A stretch of DNA of 64,000 nucleotides, from assembly GCA_030998225.1 (NCBI GenBank), contig JAPYXD010000716.1, positions 310,001 through 374,000 of the forward strand, read 5' to 3'. The stretch is from Diplolepis rosae. Taxonomy: Eukaryota > Arthropoda > Insecta > Hymenoptera > Diplolepididae. The position numbers and the translations under genes are program-made. Below the pieces are notes generated by a model, which saw only the letters and a program-made list of their open reading frames with translations, was not told the DNA's origin and did not search any database. Below, piece by piece: positions 22,057 to 34,027 of the stretch. Position 1 is the stretch's first letter, and every line of letters starts with the position of its first letter.

Positions 22057-25000
22057 TTAATTTTTATGACGTTCCGGTGCCGAACAATTTTGAGGGTAGT
22101 CTTCAGGTGGATAGGTCGGAGAATAAAACTCTCCCACCATTTTTTTCCCATCAATGTGAAACTGAATTAAAATTCCCATAATGTGTCCATTCGTTAATAG
22201 AACATCACCGAATCGAGGCTGAAATATTTTCAAGCTTTATTTTTCAATAATCCTCAAAAGACATATAAAAACAGATAAGAGATCAGAACTATAACCAGAT
22301 ATACTTTTTTTCTTTTTTGAGAATCTTTTTATACATTTTTATAACATAATTTACTTACGTAGTATTTACGTTCGGGGTTTGTTGTCTTTAAAGTTGAACT
22401 TGCGTACCAAAACATATTTGCATAATATATTAATTCAGAAGGACTTCTATTATATTGCATTTTCTGCAAAATATAATTTTTTTGTATTAGCCCAGTGCAG
22501 TTTTTACCAATGACAATTTGTTTTGTCGGTACTTTGCCAGTATTGGGCCAACATTCTAACGATTATGTATTTATAGTATTTTTACCTGGGCAAATCCTAA
22601 TATCATAGCGTGTAATTCTTTAAAAGGTATATTTTCTGGTGGTGAAATAGGTATCCTAGGGATTTTTTGTTGTTTATGTTTTGCAATTGGAGGATCAAAC
22701 TAAAATAAAATATCCTCGTGTAAAAATATTCAGCAGATTTAAAAATTTCTTATGGAAAATAAAATCCAACTGATCCAAATCTTTATTGCATTCTTGTTAT
22801 TTTCTGAATACACCCAGAAAAAAATTTCTTTCATTAAAAAAAAATTTCTTTGAATCAAACAAATTTGGGACATTCTTTTACAAATCGTATACGGATCCAA
22901 GAAATTTTTTCTTTTCTGATAAAGTCTCCCTTCTTGTAAAAAATTCATTTTTAGACAAGGACATAGCGCATATAACAGTATTTTTTCAATGTTTTTATTG
23001 TGTGAAAAAGTATGGAAAAATTGTTTAAACAAATAATTTTATAATATCTTTAGTTAATTAACAAAAAAAATATGTAAATATTCATCTAAAAAGCTGACAT
23101 AAGAAGCTGAGAGAGAAAAACAACCGGAATCAATTCGACAGAGATAATGAATGTTAAGTACAAGAAAATTTAGCATTTTATCAAAATTTATCAAAAGTTC
23201 AAATTAATATATTTCTCAAAAAACATTTTTTTTACAAAAATTCATGGTACAGGTGTCAGCTTATTTCTGGAGTAGAAGACATAAAAAATTTGCATACGAA
23301 TATAAATTCCGAAGTCAAAATAGGTGTACGATTTGTAAAAGAATTTGTACATAGAAATACAGTTGGGACTCGTTTATCGGGACGCGAAAGGGGCTCCCAC
23401 CTAATGAGGCTCGTTTAAAGGGAAACGTTTGATTGGTCAGTCTAATCAACTGCGGTCCCCGCAATTGGTCGTCGCGTCGCGTGACTTTTCAATAGTGGGG
23501 GTAAGGGGAACGATCGAGCGTCTCTAATGTCCCGACAAACGAGTCTCCCTGTAAACGAGTCCCGATTGTATTTTTTTAAATTTAAAGAAAAAATTGTCGC
23601 TGCTCAAGGTAATAAAATTTAAAATTATTTCTTGAGTCTTTGCCAGTACTGTATTTGAATCGAAAAAATATTTTTTTAAATCAAACAACTAATGTTGAAA
23701 AAATAATTTCTTTCATTTAAAAAGAGCTAAAAACGTGTTTTTTAAAAATCAAATAAATTTATAAACGTTCTGAATGTGATTTTACTTCGAATTGAAGAAA
23801 TGAAGTTAAAAAAACAATTTCTTAAATTTAAATAAAACTTTTTTTCTGGGTGTAGAAAACATTGACTTACAAACCTTAAAAATTCTGATAGGTGACGATT
23901 GACTCCGATTCTGAAGCGATAGTTTGAATAAAAAATTGGAATCAACAACAGGGTTGGATAGTTATTCGTTACAAATAACAAAATACTTAACAAAGTTATG
24001 CTACAAGTAATTTATTTGATAATTTATTATGATTTAAATATCAGTTCAAGAGATTCTCTTTAATTTTTAAGGCAATTTGAAATTACCGTAATATTTTCTC
24101 TTATATTTTCGGGGTAAATTTAGGGTAAGAAGGTGTTGGTGTAGAACTACTCACGTATGCTAAACTAAGAGGTCCATCATAAGGATAATGGCAATAAATC
24201 GTACTTATTTCCTTTGCTATCTTAAGGCTCAGATATAATTCGATGCCATTTTCAATGTTTTCTAAATTTTTAGAAGGAGTCATGATAGTACTTAGAGTTA
24301 CTATGAATCCTGTGCCTTTGATTTCATCAGTGTCTTTCTCAATTAACAGAACTAAATATTTACTTAACTTGCCCGAAAATTCATTTAATGTTTTTTTTAT
24401 ATTAACAAATCCATTCTTCTGCGTGTTATTTTTGTTTAGCTTTGGCACATAGGAACCTGTAGAAATATTTTAAAAATTCAATTATCGGTTCAGTTAATCT
24501 CGAGTCATTGATTTTTTTCGAAAATACTCCTATGGCGCACACTGGAAGGAAATGCACTTTTTTCGTTCAAAAATGTCCAGTCTTCAATTTTGGTCTGATT
24601 TTTAATTTTAATTTTAAAGATCTAAATGCATTAAATTCTGAAGAGCTTCGCGGTCAGAACTTTTGTCTCCTCTATTTTTGTATTAATAATTTTTTTACTC
24701 AAAGTATGAAAAAACTTAAATTTTTTACGCTTTAATAACTGCTTAGTAAACTGTACATTGGCTTGAATGAATGTTTGGGAACTCACAGAATACAAATAAC
24801 TTGTTTATTATTCCATTAAATTTTTATAAACAAATTTTATGAGCAAATCAGCAAATAGTCTTATTATCGATAAAAAAATTTCTTTTTGCTAAAAGTGCTT
24901 CGTATTAATGTAGGAATCACATTTATTCACAAAAATAATTAAAAAGTAGCAATAACCATTGTTGTTTTTTGCTACATAAAATTGCCGAAATTTTGAATTT

Positions 25001-25559
25001 GTTTATACAAATTTTAATTGTTATATTTCACCAAATATTATTAAAGATTTATTATTTTCAGGAATACCTGAAGTTGTTTTGGCGATTGGAGGAAATTATA
25101 ATTTGAAAAAACCTTAAATTTAAATATTTTGCCACAAGAATTGTTTATAACAATGGTTATTGTTACTTTTTGAATTATTTTTGTGACTATGAATATTCAA
25201 ACATTATATATTCTCGAATAAAATAAATCATCAAAAGTTTTAATTAGATAAATTTATAGATTTTTTATTCGTGAAATTATGTCACCCAAGAACAGTTGAA
25301 AACTAAAATTTGTCTATTCAAGATAGAATTTTCTACACTTCTACTTCCAAAGCTCAATGAAAAATATTCTATATGAACAAAATTGAGGAAATAGTCACTT
25401 CAACTATATTGGATGGTAAAATTTTTGGAACAGAAAATAAATTCGAATATTCAAGGTAAATATAAAACATGAAATTTATCAAAAATGATAATTACCTTCT
25501 GAATGAGCCAATGCTAAAAATGCATAAATCACTGCAGGAATCACAAAATTTATCGTCAT
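22057..25559 (-). CDS. secreted S1-protease-homologue-like protein, copy 3 (five exons, 248 aa)
   Basis: Minus-strand exons: 25559-25496, 24456-24155, 22699-22586, 22463-22359 and 22218-22057; spliced frame open, 248 residues. The ATG used by other copies is ATA here; an in-frame ATG two codons upstream gives MTINFVIPAVIYAFLALAHS, still a good signal peptide. Blocks: IKGTGFIVTLSTIMTPSKNL (His position Lys), PYDGPLSLA (Asp position Pro), MILGFA, and PRFGDVLLTNGHIMGILI (Ser position Phe). A sequon NNT replaces the usual NIT near the mature N-terminus. Intron 3 is only 122 nt, the shortest in the family, and keeps both conserved intron motifs. Intron 2 holds a 1042-bp element. Confidence 0.75.
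22811..23852. mobile_element. TA-flanked MITE, 1042 bp, with a nested pogo-like MITE
   Basis: Ends CACCCAGAAAAAAATTTC and the inverse (TTTTTTTCTGGGTG), with TA on both sides (22809-22810, 23853-23854). The interior is AT-rich with long inverted stretches (AAGAAATTTTTT types). Located in intron 2 of copy 3. Confidence 0.8.
23360..23568. mobile_element. pogo-like MITE, 209 bp
   Basis: Ends CAGTTGGGACTCGTTTA and the inverse (TAAACGAGTCCCGATTG), TA-flanked at 23358-23359 and 23569-23570. The CAGTTGGGACTCG wording is typical of pogo/Tigger-type ends. GC-rich core, nested in the 22811-23852 element. Confidence 0.8.
24925..25195. repeat. inverted-repeat element in intron 1 of copy 3
   Basis: 'ttaaaaagtagcaataacca' near 24938 is inverted near 25160 ('aatggttattgttactttt'), with about 150 bp of AT-rich spacer. 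MITE-like. Confidence 0.55.
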
Positions 25560-25765
25560 TGACTTTCAAATATGTACTGCAATTCAATTTGATCAAAATT
25601 GTCTGTATGATCAGCAAAGAAAAATCAAACTATAAATTTGTCTATAAATTTTTTTTTACTTAATTTGTCACTAACTATAGTTAGCAGGAGTCTTCACACT
25701 TATTTAAAGTTATAGAAAAGAAATCAGTTAACAAGATTATTGGCTAACTGTATCGCGATCTCATT
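25560..25765 (-). promoter_or_regulatory. promoter region of copy 3
   Basis: Minus strand: 'gttagccaataatcttgtta' near 25740 is the conserved upstream box. It lies further from the ATG (about 180 bp) than in other copies, with extra AT-rich sequence in between. Confidence 0.4.
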
Positions 25766-27122
25766 ACATAATAATTTACGATTTTTTTACATCTTTCAAA
25801 ACAGGCTATAACTATTTCAGGCTATTTACCTGAAAAATTGTTTTTCATTCGTGATTCAGATAAGTACACGAAAAAAATATCTTTCTTTTCCTTTAATAAA
25901 ATTGAAACCCTTTCTGATTCTTTTAATATCCAAAATATTCCTAGGACATTGCATGTAATTTTCTAAAAAATGTGACTGGTATCACTTCTTCAAAAAATTT
26001 AACCTTCATGTTATTATGGGGCAAAATTTCAACTTGTTATTATAAAAATTAAGACCATTAATTTCTTTTTGTTTTGCAATTACCTATTACAAAATTAATT
26101 TTTTGGCATAAATAATTTGTGCCGTTAGTGTTTGGATCATGATAATATGGAAACAATATTTATAAATTATTATTTCAGTTTCATCATTATTGAGCTTCAT
26201 ACTAAAATTCATACAGCAATTAATAAATTAATTGCTTAATTAATTAATTAATTAATTTCATACAGCAACTTAGCTTTTTTTGTTCTAAAAATGATTTAGA
26301 TCACTTCCAAAGAGACTAAGAAGTTTTGATTACAGTATTAATTTTTTAAGACTAATTGTTAATATACATGTGATTATTTTAACAAGTCCAATTAAAGAGA
26401 CAAAATACAGTGGAATTTTTAAAATAAATATTGAACTCTGTTCGAAAAATTATAAATGGTAAGTGTAATAAATACATAAATGTAAAATTTATGCCCATAT
26501 TTAGATATTTATTAATATTTTATTTTTGATCACTGTCGGTAGAATCTTCGAAAAACAGTTTATTCCGTAAAATGTAAATAATAATATAAAATCGATCTTA
26601 AAAACTATGAAAACATGAATAAATCATTATTATTGATTTCGAATTTCAAACATTTTCAAAAAATATTCCACCAATAAATATGATTCTAATTTTTTTCGAG
26701 TTACTTTGAGTTTAGCAAATACATTCCTATCATGACCTTCTAATTACCAGAAGATTAAACAATAACAGCTTTGTGTGATTTTCCTATCGTTGAATCAAGT
26801 TAACAGACGCAATAATAAAAAGTGTGATTTCATTTTAAAAATTTCAGAATATATTTTTCTGGTCAATAATTTCACAACGTTCCAATTATAAAAAGTATAA
26901 ATAATTGCAACTGCTTTTCACTTTCATATAAATAAATCATCTAAAGGCCGATTTAAAAAAGCGTGTGAAATTAAATTTAAAAATTATAACATTGTCAAGC
27001 GAATTGCGCAAACAGAATAAAATCCATCTATTTATTCTAAAAAAAGAGGAAAATTGATTATAATTCAAAGCACGTGGTAATGCCTTTAGCCAATAATCAC
27101 GCTAACTGATATTAATACATAT
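25766..27122. other. AT-rich gap ending in an orphan family promoter
   Basis: No gene recognised. Contains (TTAA)n near 26225-26260. From about 26700 it resembles 31400-31860, the upstream DNA of the gene family, and at 27087 carries 'tttagccaataatcacgc', the conserved promoter box, immediately before the palindrome at 27123. No exon 1 follows. Confidence 0.5.
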
Positions 27123-28469
27123 AGACCAAGCAACAGGGAATTTGTTATGAATGATTTATGACATTATTTATTTCAGAAAATGGACTGCGCTATCAGAAGA
27201 GAGGTTGGTCATAGAGTAATTGTGTCATGTTTTGGACAACGAAATATGATTTATAAATTTGTTATTAACATTTAAGACAAAAAAATCGCACTTTTTTTAG
27301 TTTTTTGTTTATAACATTAAAGATAATTATCCAATATTGATGACAGCAATTGAAAAGTTGTAGGAAACTTAATTTCAAACAATATGAGTCGTCGCTTGAT
27401 CTGATTGGATAATTAGAAGCGGAGAAAATTCGGAAAAACCGGGAAATTGAGCTTTTGTTAAACAAATTAATATCTCAGTTAATTTTTAACTTTTCAGGTT
27501 GAGGTTTGGTGGAAAAGTAACCAACTTTATGCTCTGCAAATGTATAAAAAGAACACTTTAAGATAATACGTTTCCGCGCTATTGACACTTTAATTTATTT
27601 CATGCGTTAATTGTTAAATGTCTGCTTGCCGCAGAGGTGGTCCGATTTTTATTTTGAAAACGGTTTTTAAAAATATAAATCAAGCACAACAGAACGTCAA
27701 TCTTGGTTTTTCGCAAAAATGTTGCAAAGTTTATTAAAAAAAGGTCCAAACATGACTCTAAACGCTTGAACGCAGCAAAGTGAAACAGTGAGCCTACTCG
27801 CCTTCTCCCCCCACCACTGTCACTTTGCTGCGTTCAAGCGTTTAGAGCCATGTTTGGACCTTTTTTTAATAAACTTTGCAACATTTTTGCGAAAAACCGA
27901 GATTTACGTTCTGTTGTGCTTGATTTATATTTTTAAAAACCGTTTTCAAAATAAAAATCGGACCACCTCTGCGGCAAGCAGACATTTTACAATTAACGCA
28001 TGAAATAAATTAAAGTGTCAATAGCGCGGAAACGTATTATCTTAAAGGGTTCTTTTTATACATTTTCAGAGCATAAAGTTGGTTACTTTTCCACCAAACC
28101 TCAACCTGAAAAGTTAAAAATTAACTGAGATATTAATTTGTTTAACAAAAGCTCAATTTCCCGGTTTTTCCGAATTTTCTCCGCTTCTAATTATCCAATC
28201 AGATCAAGCGACGACTCATATTGTTTGAAATTAAGTTTCCTACAACTTTTCAATTGATGTCATCAAGATTGGATAATTATCTTTAATGTTATAAACAAAA
28301 AACTAAAAACAGTGCGATTTTTCTGTCTTAAATGTTAATAACAAATTTATAAATCATATTTTGTTGTCCAAAACATGACACAATTACTCTATGACCAACC
28401 TCTCTTCTGATGGCGCAGTCCGTTTTCTGAAATAAATAATGTCATAACAAATGCCCTGTTGCTTGGTCT
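27123..28469. repeat. 1.35 kb near-perfect palindrome
   Basis: Begins AGACCAAGCAACAGGG and ends with the inverse CCCTGTTGCTTGGTCT. Arms of about 665 bp are nearly identical and are separated by only about 25 bp (27791-27814, C-rich). Differences between the arms are few (for example 'gacagcaattg' against 'caattgatgtcatc'). No coding frame of note. It is placed directly between an orphan family promoter and the LTR at 28478. Confidence 0.9.
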
Positions 28470-28477
28470 AATACTAT

Positions 28478-28935
28478 TGTCACGTCCCGCGACGTATTTG
28501 AATGTATTTAATACACACAGGCTGGATTGAGTCGAAATCTATGAGAAAATCGATAAAGGGGAATAAGGAGTAGGGGAAGTAGGGAGCAGCATAGGGTCCT
28601 TCTCCTGTAAGAAAATATCACTACGTTACGATTTACGTTGACCGTCAATTTGTATGGAAAAATATAAAAGAGGCCCACAACAAGAGCGAGCAGTTAATTC
28701 TTCGTCTGGTTCGTCTCTTAAATTTTCCTTCGGAATTATCATCGGTCTCACGACAATAGTTCAGTGCGGTATTTTCAATTTAACTCTGAAAACCTCTTAG
28801 TTTGAGATTAATAAAATTCGACTGGGACAATTTAAAATCCAAGTTCGGGAGTCATAAAAGTCATCGTGGACTTGTATAGATCTTTGTAAATATCTTTTAA
28901 CTGTGTCATAAATTAGGATCACCGCCTTTACGGAA
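28478..28935 (+). mobile_element. 5' part of an LTR, truncated
   Basis: Begins TGTCACGTCCCGCGACGTA, the same start as the solo LTRs at 3546 (inverted) and 57157. Contains a TATA stretch (aaaatataaaag near 28660). Ends where hAT-type sequence begins; no 3' LTR end present. Confidence 0.7.
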
Positions 28936-28946
28936 TATACCTGTAT

Positions 28947-29046
28947 GTGAGAAAGTGGGGACATACCGACACGCCGTGTTTGCTTATGTGAGGTTCTACA
29001 CGGGTCAGTGGTGGGGGCCGGTAAGTTCCACGATCTGGGAACACTG
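28947..29046. mobile_element. right end of a hAT-type foldback element
   Basis: 'gaaagtggggacataccgac' to 'gatctgggaacactg' matches the right arm of the 20031-21116 element. The left part is missing. The next hAT element is inserted at its very end. Confidence 0.65.
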
Positions 29047-29048
29047 CG

Positions 29049-30172
29049 CAGTGATCCCAGAACGTGAGAGCTGGTGCCCCCCCCCCCCCCCCCGCTCCCA
29101 TGTGAGAGCACACACAATCAAGCGCGCCGTGTCGGTGTGTCCCCACTTCCTCGCTTCGATTTCACGCTGTCGGCTGTTGAGCCAAGATCGAAAATTATGT
29201 TTCTGTCGATTTCGTGTCAAAGTAGCGCGAAGCAGACGACAAATTTAAAATCACGAAATATATCATTTAAAATATTACCTTTCTTTCCTAGATATTTTTA
29301 AAAAGATTCACCTAAAATGAATATCTAAATATGTTATTTTAAATTTTAGGATGATTTAAACACTTAAAAAATCATTTTCTATTGAAATTTAAAGTCAATA
29401 AATTTTCAGTTTCAAAACAAAATATCAATTTCAATCTTTTTTAGCTCTGAAAATCAAATAATTTAATTAGAAAATTATGTAGAAAATATTATATAATAAG
29501 GAATGATAAAATATGAAATCGCACTGAAAAAAAAAATTCGACGATACAGACATAATTGTGGTTCCTCGATCTATATTATATTGGAGATTTACCGAAAACC
29601 AAGGTTTGCTTGTATTAGTTCAGCCTGTATGTGTATTCCAACATATGAATTACTATTGCAGCAATATTTTTGGTTAACTGTCAAATATATTTTGTTGAAT
29701 TACTCAAAAACAATCAGCTATATTCATATGGCTGATAAATCCCAAGCATTTCTTTCAGTGTGGAGTTTAAAAAATAAAATATTAAAATACTTGAGCAATA
29801 CATAAATTATATCTAATTATACACTCGAAATTATACAGTAGAGTTTCTTCTCTGGGATAAGGCAACATAGAAAAAAAATTCATTCAAATAAAATAGTTTG
29901 AAAACTTTTTGAAATACGTAATATTATTCACATATGAATTTCATTTTAAAACTGTGAATAAAAGGTTTCAGTATTCAAAAAACCAAAATTACATCTAAAT
30001 TTGCATACGAAATTACACTTTACGTAATTTTCGATCTTGACTCAACAGCCGACAGCGTGAAATTGGAGCGAGGAAATGGGGACACACCGACGCGGCGCGC
30101 TTGATTGTGTGTGCTCTTACATGGGAGCGCGGGGGGGGGGGGGGCACCAGCTTCCATGTTCTGCGATCACTG
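29049..30172. mobile_element. hAT-type foldback element, 1124 bp, target duplication ACACTGCG
   Basis: Ends CAGTGATCCCAGAACGTGAG and the inverse; exact 8-bp duplications ACACTGCG at 29041-29048 and 30173-30180. Outer arms of about 170 bp are GC-rich and include poly-C and poly-G runs (29078-29092, 30131-30144). The AT-rich middle is related to that of 20031-21116. Confidence 0.9.
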
Positions 30173-30180
30173 ACACTGCG

Positions 30181-30499
30181 TAGCACTATTCGTAGCGGCT
30201 TTATTCGTATTTAGGATCCTGACGTGTTCAAGCCATTTTGGCTGTTTCCAAAACTCAAAAAACCACTCAAAGGACAGCGATTCGATGACAAAACGACGGT
30301 TTAAAATAATGCGACGAGCGTACTCAAGGCCATCCCTAAAAGTGAGTTTCAGGACTGTTTCGAGAAGTGGAAACATCACTGGAACCGTGTTATTCAATCA
30401 AGTGGGGATTACTTTGAAGGATGCCACCCGCCCGATGATGAAGAATAACGCCATCGCGGAGATATAAAGGTAGGCCCGATACTTTCCGGACAGACCTCG
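30181..30499 (+). pseudogene. mariner C-terminal fragment with 3' terminal repeat
   Basis: Broken plus-strand frames give pieces of a transposase C-terminus (WKHxWNR..SGDYFEG type). Then 'ggcccgatactttccggaca' and the terminal repeat ending GACAGACCTCG, followed by TA at 30500-30501. Same mariner family as 33097 and 42965. Confidence 0.6.
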
Positions 30500-30501
30500 T
30501 A

Positions 30502-30805
30502 CATTATGCTGCCTCTTTGGTGGAATTGGAAAGGTGTCGTATTTTTGAGCTGCTTCCAAGGAATCAGATGATTAGTTCGGATGTCTACTGTCGTCAGCTA
30601 GATTTGGTCAATCGTAAAGGTGTAATTTTTCACCATGACAACGCTACACCATACACATCTTTAGCCACTAGCCAAAAATTATTAAGGCTTGGTCATTGAA
30701 CAAAATGGAAAATATAGCATTGATTAAAGTTCATTCCTTGTATTTGGAAAAATGTGTTTAATTTGTATGAAAAAATCAGCAACTACTTCTGGGACAACCT
30801 AATAA
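30502..30805 (+). pseudogene. second mariner fragment (C-terminal half)
   Basis: Frame at 30517-30699 gives CRIFELLPRNQMISSDVYCR and NRKGVIFHHDNATPYTSLAT, the middle and second-Asp block of a mariner transposase, with an internal deletion between them. It ends at a degenerate terminal repeat (gggacaacctaat). Confidence 0.7.
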
Positions 30806-30869
30806 TTAAACGAACAATTGAAATATGAATGAAATTCATGAATGAAAAATGAATGAAAAAAAAATGAAA

Positions 30870-32423
30870 TCAATGATTTTGATGAAATAATAGAATAGTA
30901 TATTGTGCAACTAGGGAAGCAAGAAATTATTTTGCGAGTGCGAAGTTTGATGCCCGAGCAAAGCGAGGGTAACAACCATACGAGTAAAATAAATGTTTTT
31001 TCCGTGTCGCAATTTGAGATGTAGAATAAAGTCGACTAATCTTTATTTTTTTAAATTTATTTTTAAGAAACAATTTTTTAATTTTTAGTTAAAAAGTGTC
31101 GAAAAATCTAATACTTGTATCTGGAACTTCTAAAACTTTTACCAGGAATATAAAATTACAACTGCGTTTTTATTGGAAAGATTAAGACGATTTTCATGCT
31201 TCAATTTAGTTACCGACTTAATTCAAGTCAAATATTAAAACAAGCCAAGTTCAGAACATCATTTTATTTTCGACATTTTTTGTGGTATATTGTCACTTAA
31301 TGAATGATTAATAATATTCATTGAATTATTTTCAAGTTTTTAAGTTTGGGCTAGAAAATTTAATACTTTTATACAAAAAAGTTTCATGTCAGTTAACCTA
31401 ATCCAAGAGCATTAAGGTAAAAATGAAATTAATTTAAATTTGATCAACAGACGAAATCTGATTAGAATACGTATAAATTATGTAAGCTTTTTGTGACTTT
31501 TTTATCGTTTAATCACTTTAGCAAACATAATACAGAAAAGTCTGATTACAATTAGAAACTTACGAAATCTTATACTAACTCTAAATAATTATTGAACCAT
31601 GTTTTCAAACAAGCAGAATTAAGATTGAATCATTTGTACATTTAAAAAAAAAATATTATATGATTTAATCTGGAAGCAGATTTAACAAAAGCGACTTATT
31701 TTAAATATAAAAATTATAAAATTTTCCCATGCAAATTGCTTTGACGGAATGAAATATAGTTAGTAATTCTCAAAAGGAAAATAGTTTATTTTAATTCGAT
31801 TATCTAATAGTGCTTTTAACCAAGAATCATGGTGTCTGATATATAGGGTAATGGAACCAGAATTCGGAGACTTAATTAACTTCCCTTTTAAATGAATTTG
31901 TTACAATAATAGTTTAATGCACAGCATTCCAACGTAACAAAAATTATTGACTGTATTTTATAGTTTATTATTAGCGTATTATTTCTCAAAAAGAAGACAC
32001 TTTAATGGGTAAAAAAATAATTTTTGAAAAAGTACATAAACTATTTATTTCCAGCCATGAAAGTCCGTCGATTTATAGAACTAATCGGTAACGTCATCGA
32101 TTGGAGTTGGCAAAATGGTTTTTGTCATGGTAATTTAAATAAACTGTCAGTAAATGTAGAATTTTTTTAAAAAGAAGAGAATTTACGAAGCATGAAAAGT
32201 AACATTCAAAATAGGTACTTGAATAAATTTTAAGTGAAATAAAACATGTGCTAAAATATATAAATTATAAAATTAAAATTTAGAATAGTATTTATAAATA
32301 ATTTTAAAAGTTTAAATTTTTACACCTTTTATGATCTAAGTTTAAACTTTCTTATAATCTAGGGGAAAATTAGTAAATAATTTTTGGCACGATTTTTACA
32401 TTCTACGCAAATTCACCTTAAAA
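30870..32423 (+). other. upstream relic of a family unit with an orphan promoter
   Basis: 30873-31905 is closely similar to 54788-55810, and 31460-31575 to the right end of the window. At about 31815-31845 'accaagaatcatggtgtctg' followed by ATATATAGGG is the family promoter box. About 60 bp on, an ATGAATTTG resembles the start of exon 1 but meets a stop after five codons. No further exons before the Penelope-like fragment. Confidence 0.5.
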
Positions 32424-33094
32424 ATGGGTCGAACATCTAGAAACAACAATTATTTAGGAAGTTTTATTTGTCCATTTTATTTGTCCAAAAAACATATTGA
32501 TTTAATCATCAACACTTTCAACTCCTATCATCAAAATTTACAATTTACTCACGAATTACAAAGAAATAATTCAATCAAATTCTTAGATATGACTCTCATC
32601 TCTAGCGATAACCATATTATTACTAACTGGTTTCAGAAGCCAACTGCATCTGGTAGATTTATCAATTACTTTTCAAATCATCCACTACAACAGAAAATGA
32701 ACATTGTATACAACTTGATAGGCAGAGCGATTTTGTTGTCCCATGAATCCTTTCATCGTATCAATTTGAAAAAAGGTGAACAGCTTCTAATCAACAATGA
32801 TTATCCAAGTAGTTTCATTGATAAGAACATAAAAATACGTATGAACAAAATTAAATATCACTCTTCTAACAATTCCAATATTAGAAATAACTCTTTTTGC
32901 CTACAAAAATACCAACAAAAAGTTTGTTTTCCCTTTTCAAATAATAATTTTATAACATTATCCAAAATTTTAAAAAAATATAACGTTTCTACGATTCCTT
33001 TAGTGTAAAAAAATTTAAAGGAAAGGCTTTTACAGAAAAATGGCAACAAAGTAACATTGTTTATAACCTCAAGTGTAATAACCGTCCTGCCATA
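32424..33094 (+). pseudogene. Penelope-like element 3, C-terminal reverse transcriptase fragment
   Basis: 194-codon open frame containing KKHIDLIINTFNSYHQNLQF, NNSIKFLDMTLI and SGRFINYFSNHPLQQKMNIV, all characteristic of the region after the RT catalytic motif in Penelope-like elements. The YVDD box itself is lost (replaced by FICPFYL). After the stop near 33008 another frame continues as KGKAFTEKWQQSNIVYNLKC then NNRPAIYK, the start of the GIY-YIG domain, cut by a mariner at 33097. It is a different family from the pair at 8560-12842. Confidence 0.8.
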
Positions 33095-33096
33095 TA

Positions 33097-33515
33097 CAAG
33101 GTCTGTCTGGAAAGTATCGGGCCGACATTTATATCTCCGCGCCATAGTGTTCGAGCGACCTCTGCGGGGCATGAACTTCAACAGTAAAGCCTCACGAGCC
33201 TATCGGTTGCTTGCTGACATCTGTCGGACGTATAGTTCATGCGCAGCGTCTCTTTGTTTACAAAGCTATTTTTGAGTTCGGCGGATTATGTGATTGTTAA
33301 AAATGACTGAAAAACAAGATCAACGAATTTGCATCAAATTTTGTTTTCGACTCGGAAAAATGAGTTCCAAAACTATTCAGATGATGCAGAAGGCCTTTCG
33401 GAATGAGTGTATGAGCAAAACACGAATAAAAGAGTGGTATAATCGTTTCAAAGGAGGCCGCACTTCTGTTGATAGTGATTCTCGTTCTGGCCGATCTTCG
33501 ACTACATGCTATTAT
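33097..33515 (+). pseudogene. mariner 5' end and transposase N-terminus
   Basis: Terminal repeat ACAAGGTCTGTCTGGAAAGT (TA at 33095-33096), then an ATG at 33303 with TEKQDQRICIKFCFRLGKMS and KTRIKEWYNRFKGGRTSVDS, the N-terminal helix-turn-helix half. It breaks off near 33515 in family upstream sequence. Confidence 0.8.
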
Positions 33516-33529
33516 TGTACTTATTGAAT

Positions 33530-34027
33530 CGTCGATGTATATTTAAAAAATTAGTTTTTCTCAAATCATTGTTAAATAATTGTAATTAGGTAAAAATATA
33601 ATAATTCAAGATCATTGAACCACATTCAAATGATAAATTTGAAATACCTACACTAATATTAAAATTTTATATAGATTGGATAAAATATAGGATTTTTCAT
33701 TTTTAATTGTATTTTGTTAAATCTGAACAAGAAATAAACGTCATATAAAAAATGTTTGAATTAAACCTTTAGTAAATTTTATTTAGGTGGAGAAGTCGCT
33801 TACTAAAAGTAAAAAAATGTCGACATTCTATAACTTTGGTGTCGTTACGAAATCGTGAGGAATTGTTCAGGAAGGAATTGTATATGATTGAAATAAATTA
33901 TAATTTAATTTCGAGGTAATATCTTCAACTTTACTTAATAATTACTTAATCACTTAATCATCAGAATGATGCCTATATATATATAGTCGTAATCAAGATC
34001 AATTAGAATACATGAGAGTCGGTGACA
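33530..34027 (+). promoter_or_regulatory. upstream region and TATA box of copy 4
   Basis: Similar to 42590-42860 and 50990-51532. TATATATATATA starts at 33974, about 54 bp before the ATG at 34028. GAGTCGGTGACA precedes the start codon, as in copies 5 and 6. Confidence 0.65.

Noticed and set aside
29078..30144. Poly-C and poly-G runs as regulatory G-quadruplexes
   Set aside because: They are single long runs in the arms of a hAT foldback and could be sequencing or slippage variation.
32424..33008. 194-codon frame as a possible host gene
   Set aside because: Motifs are those of Penelope-like reverse transcriptase and the frame continues into a GIY-YIG start after a frameshift.
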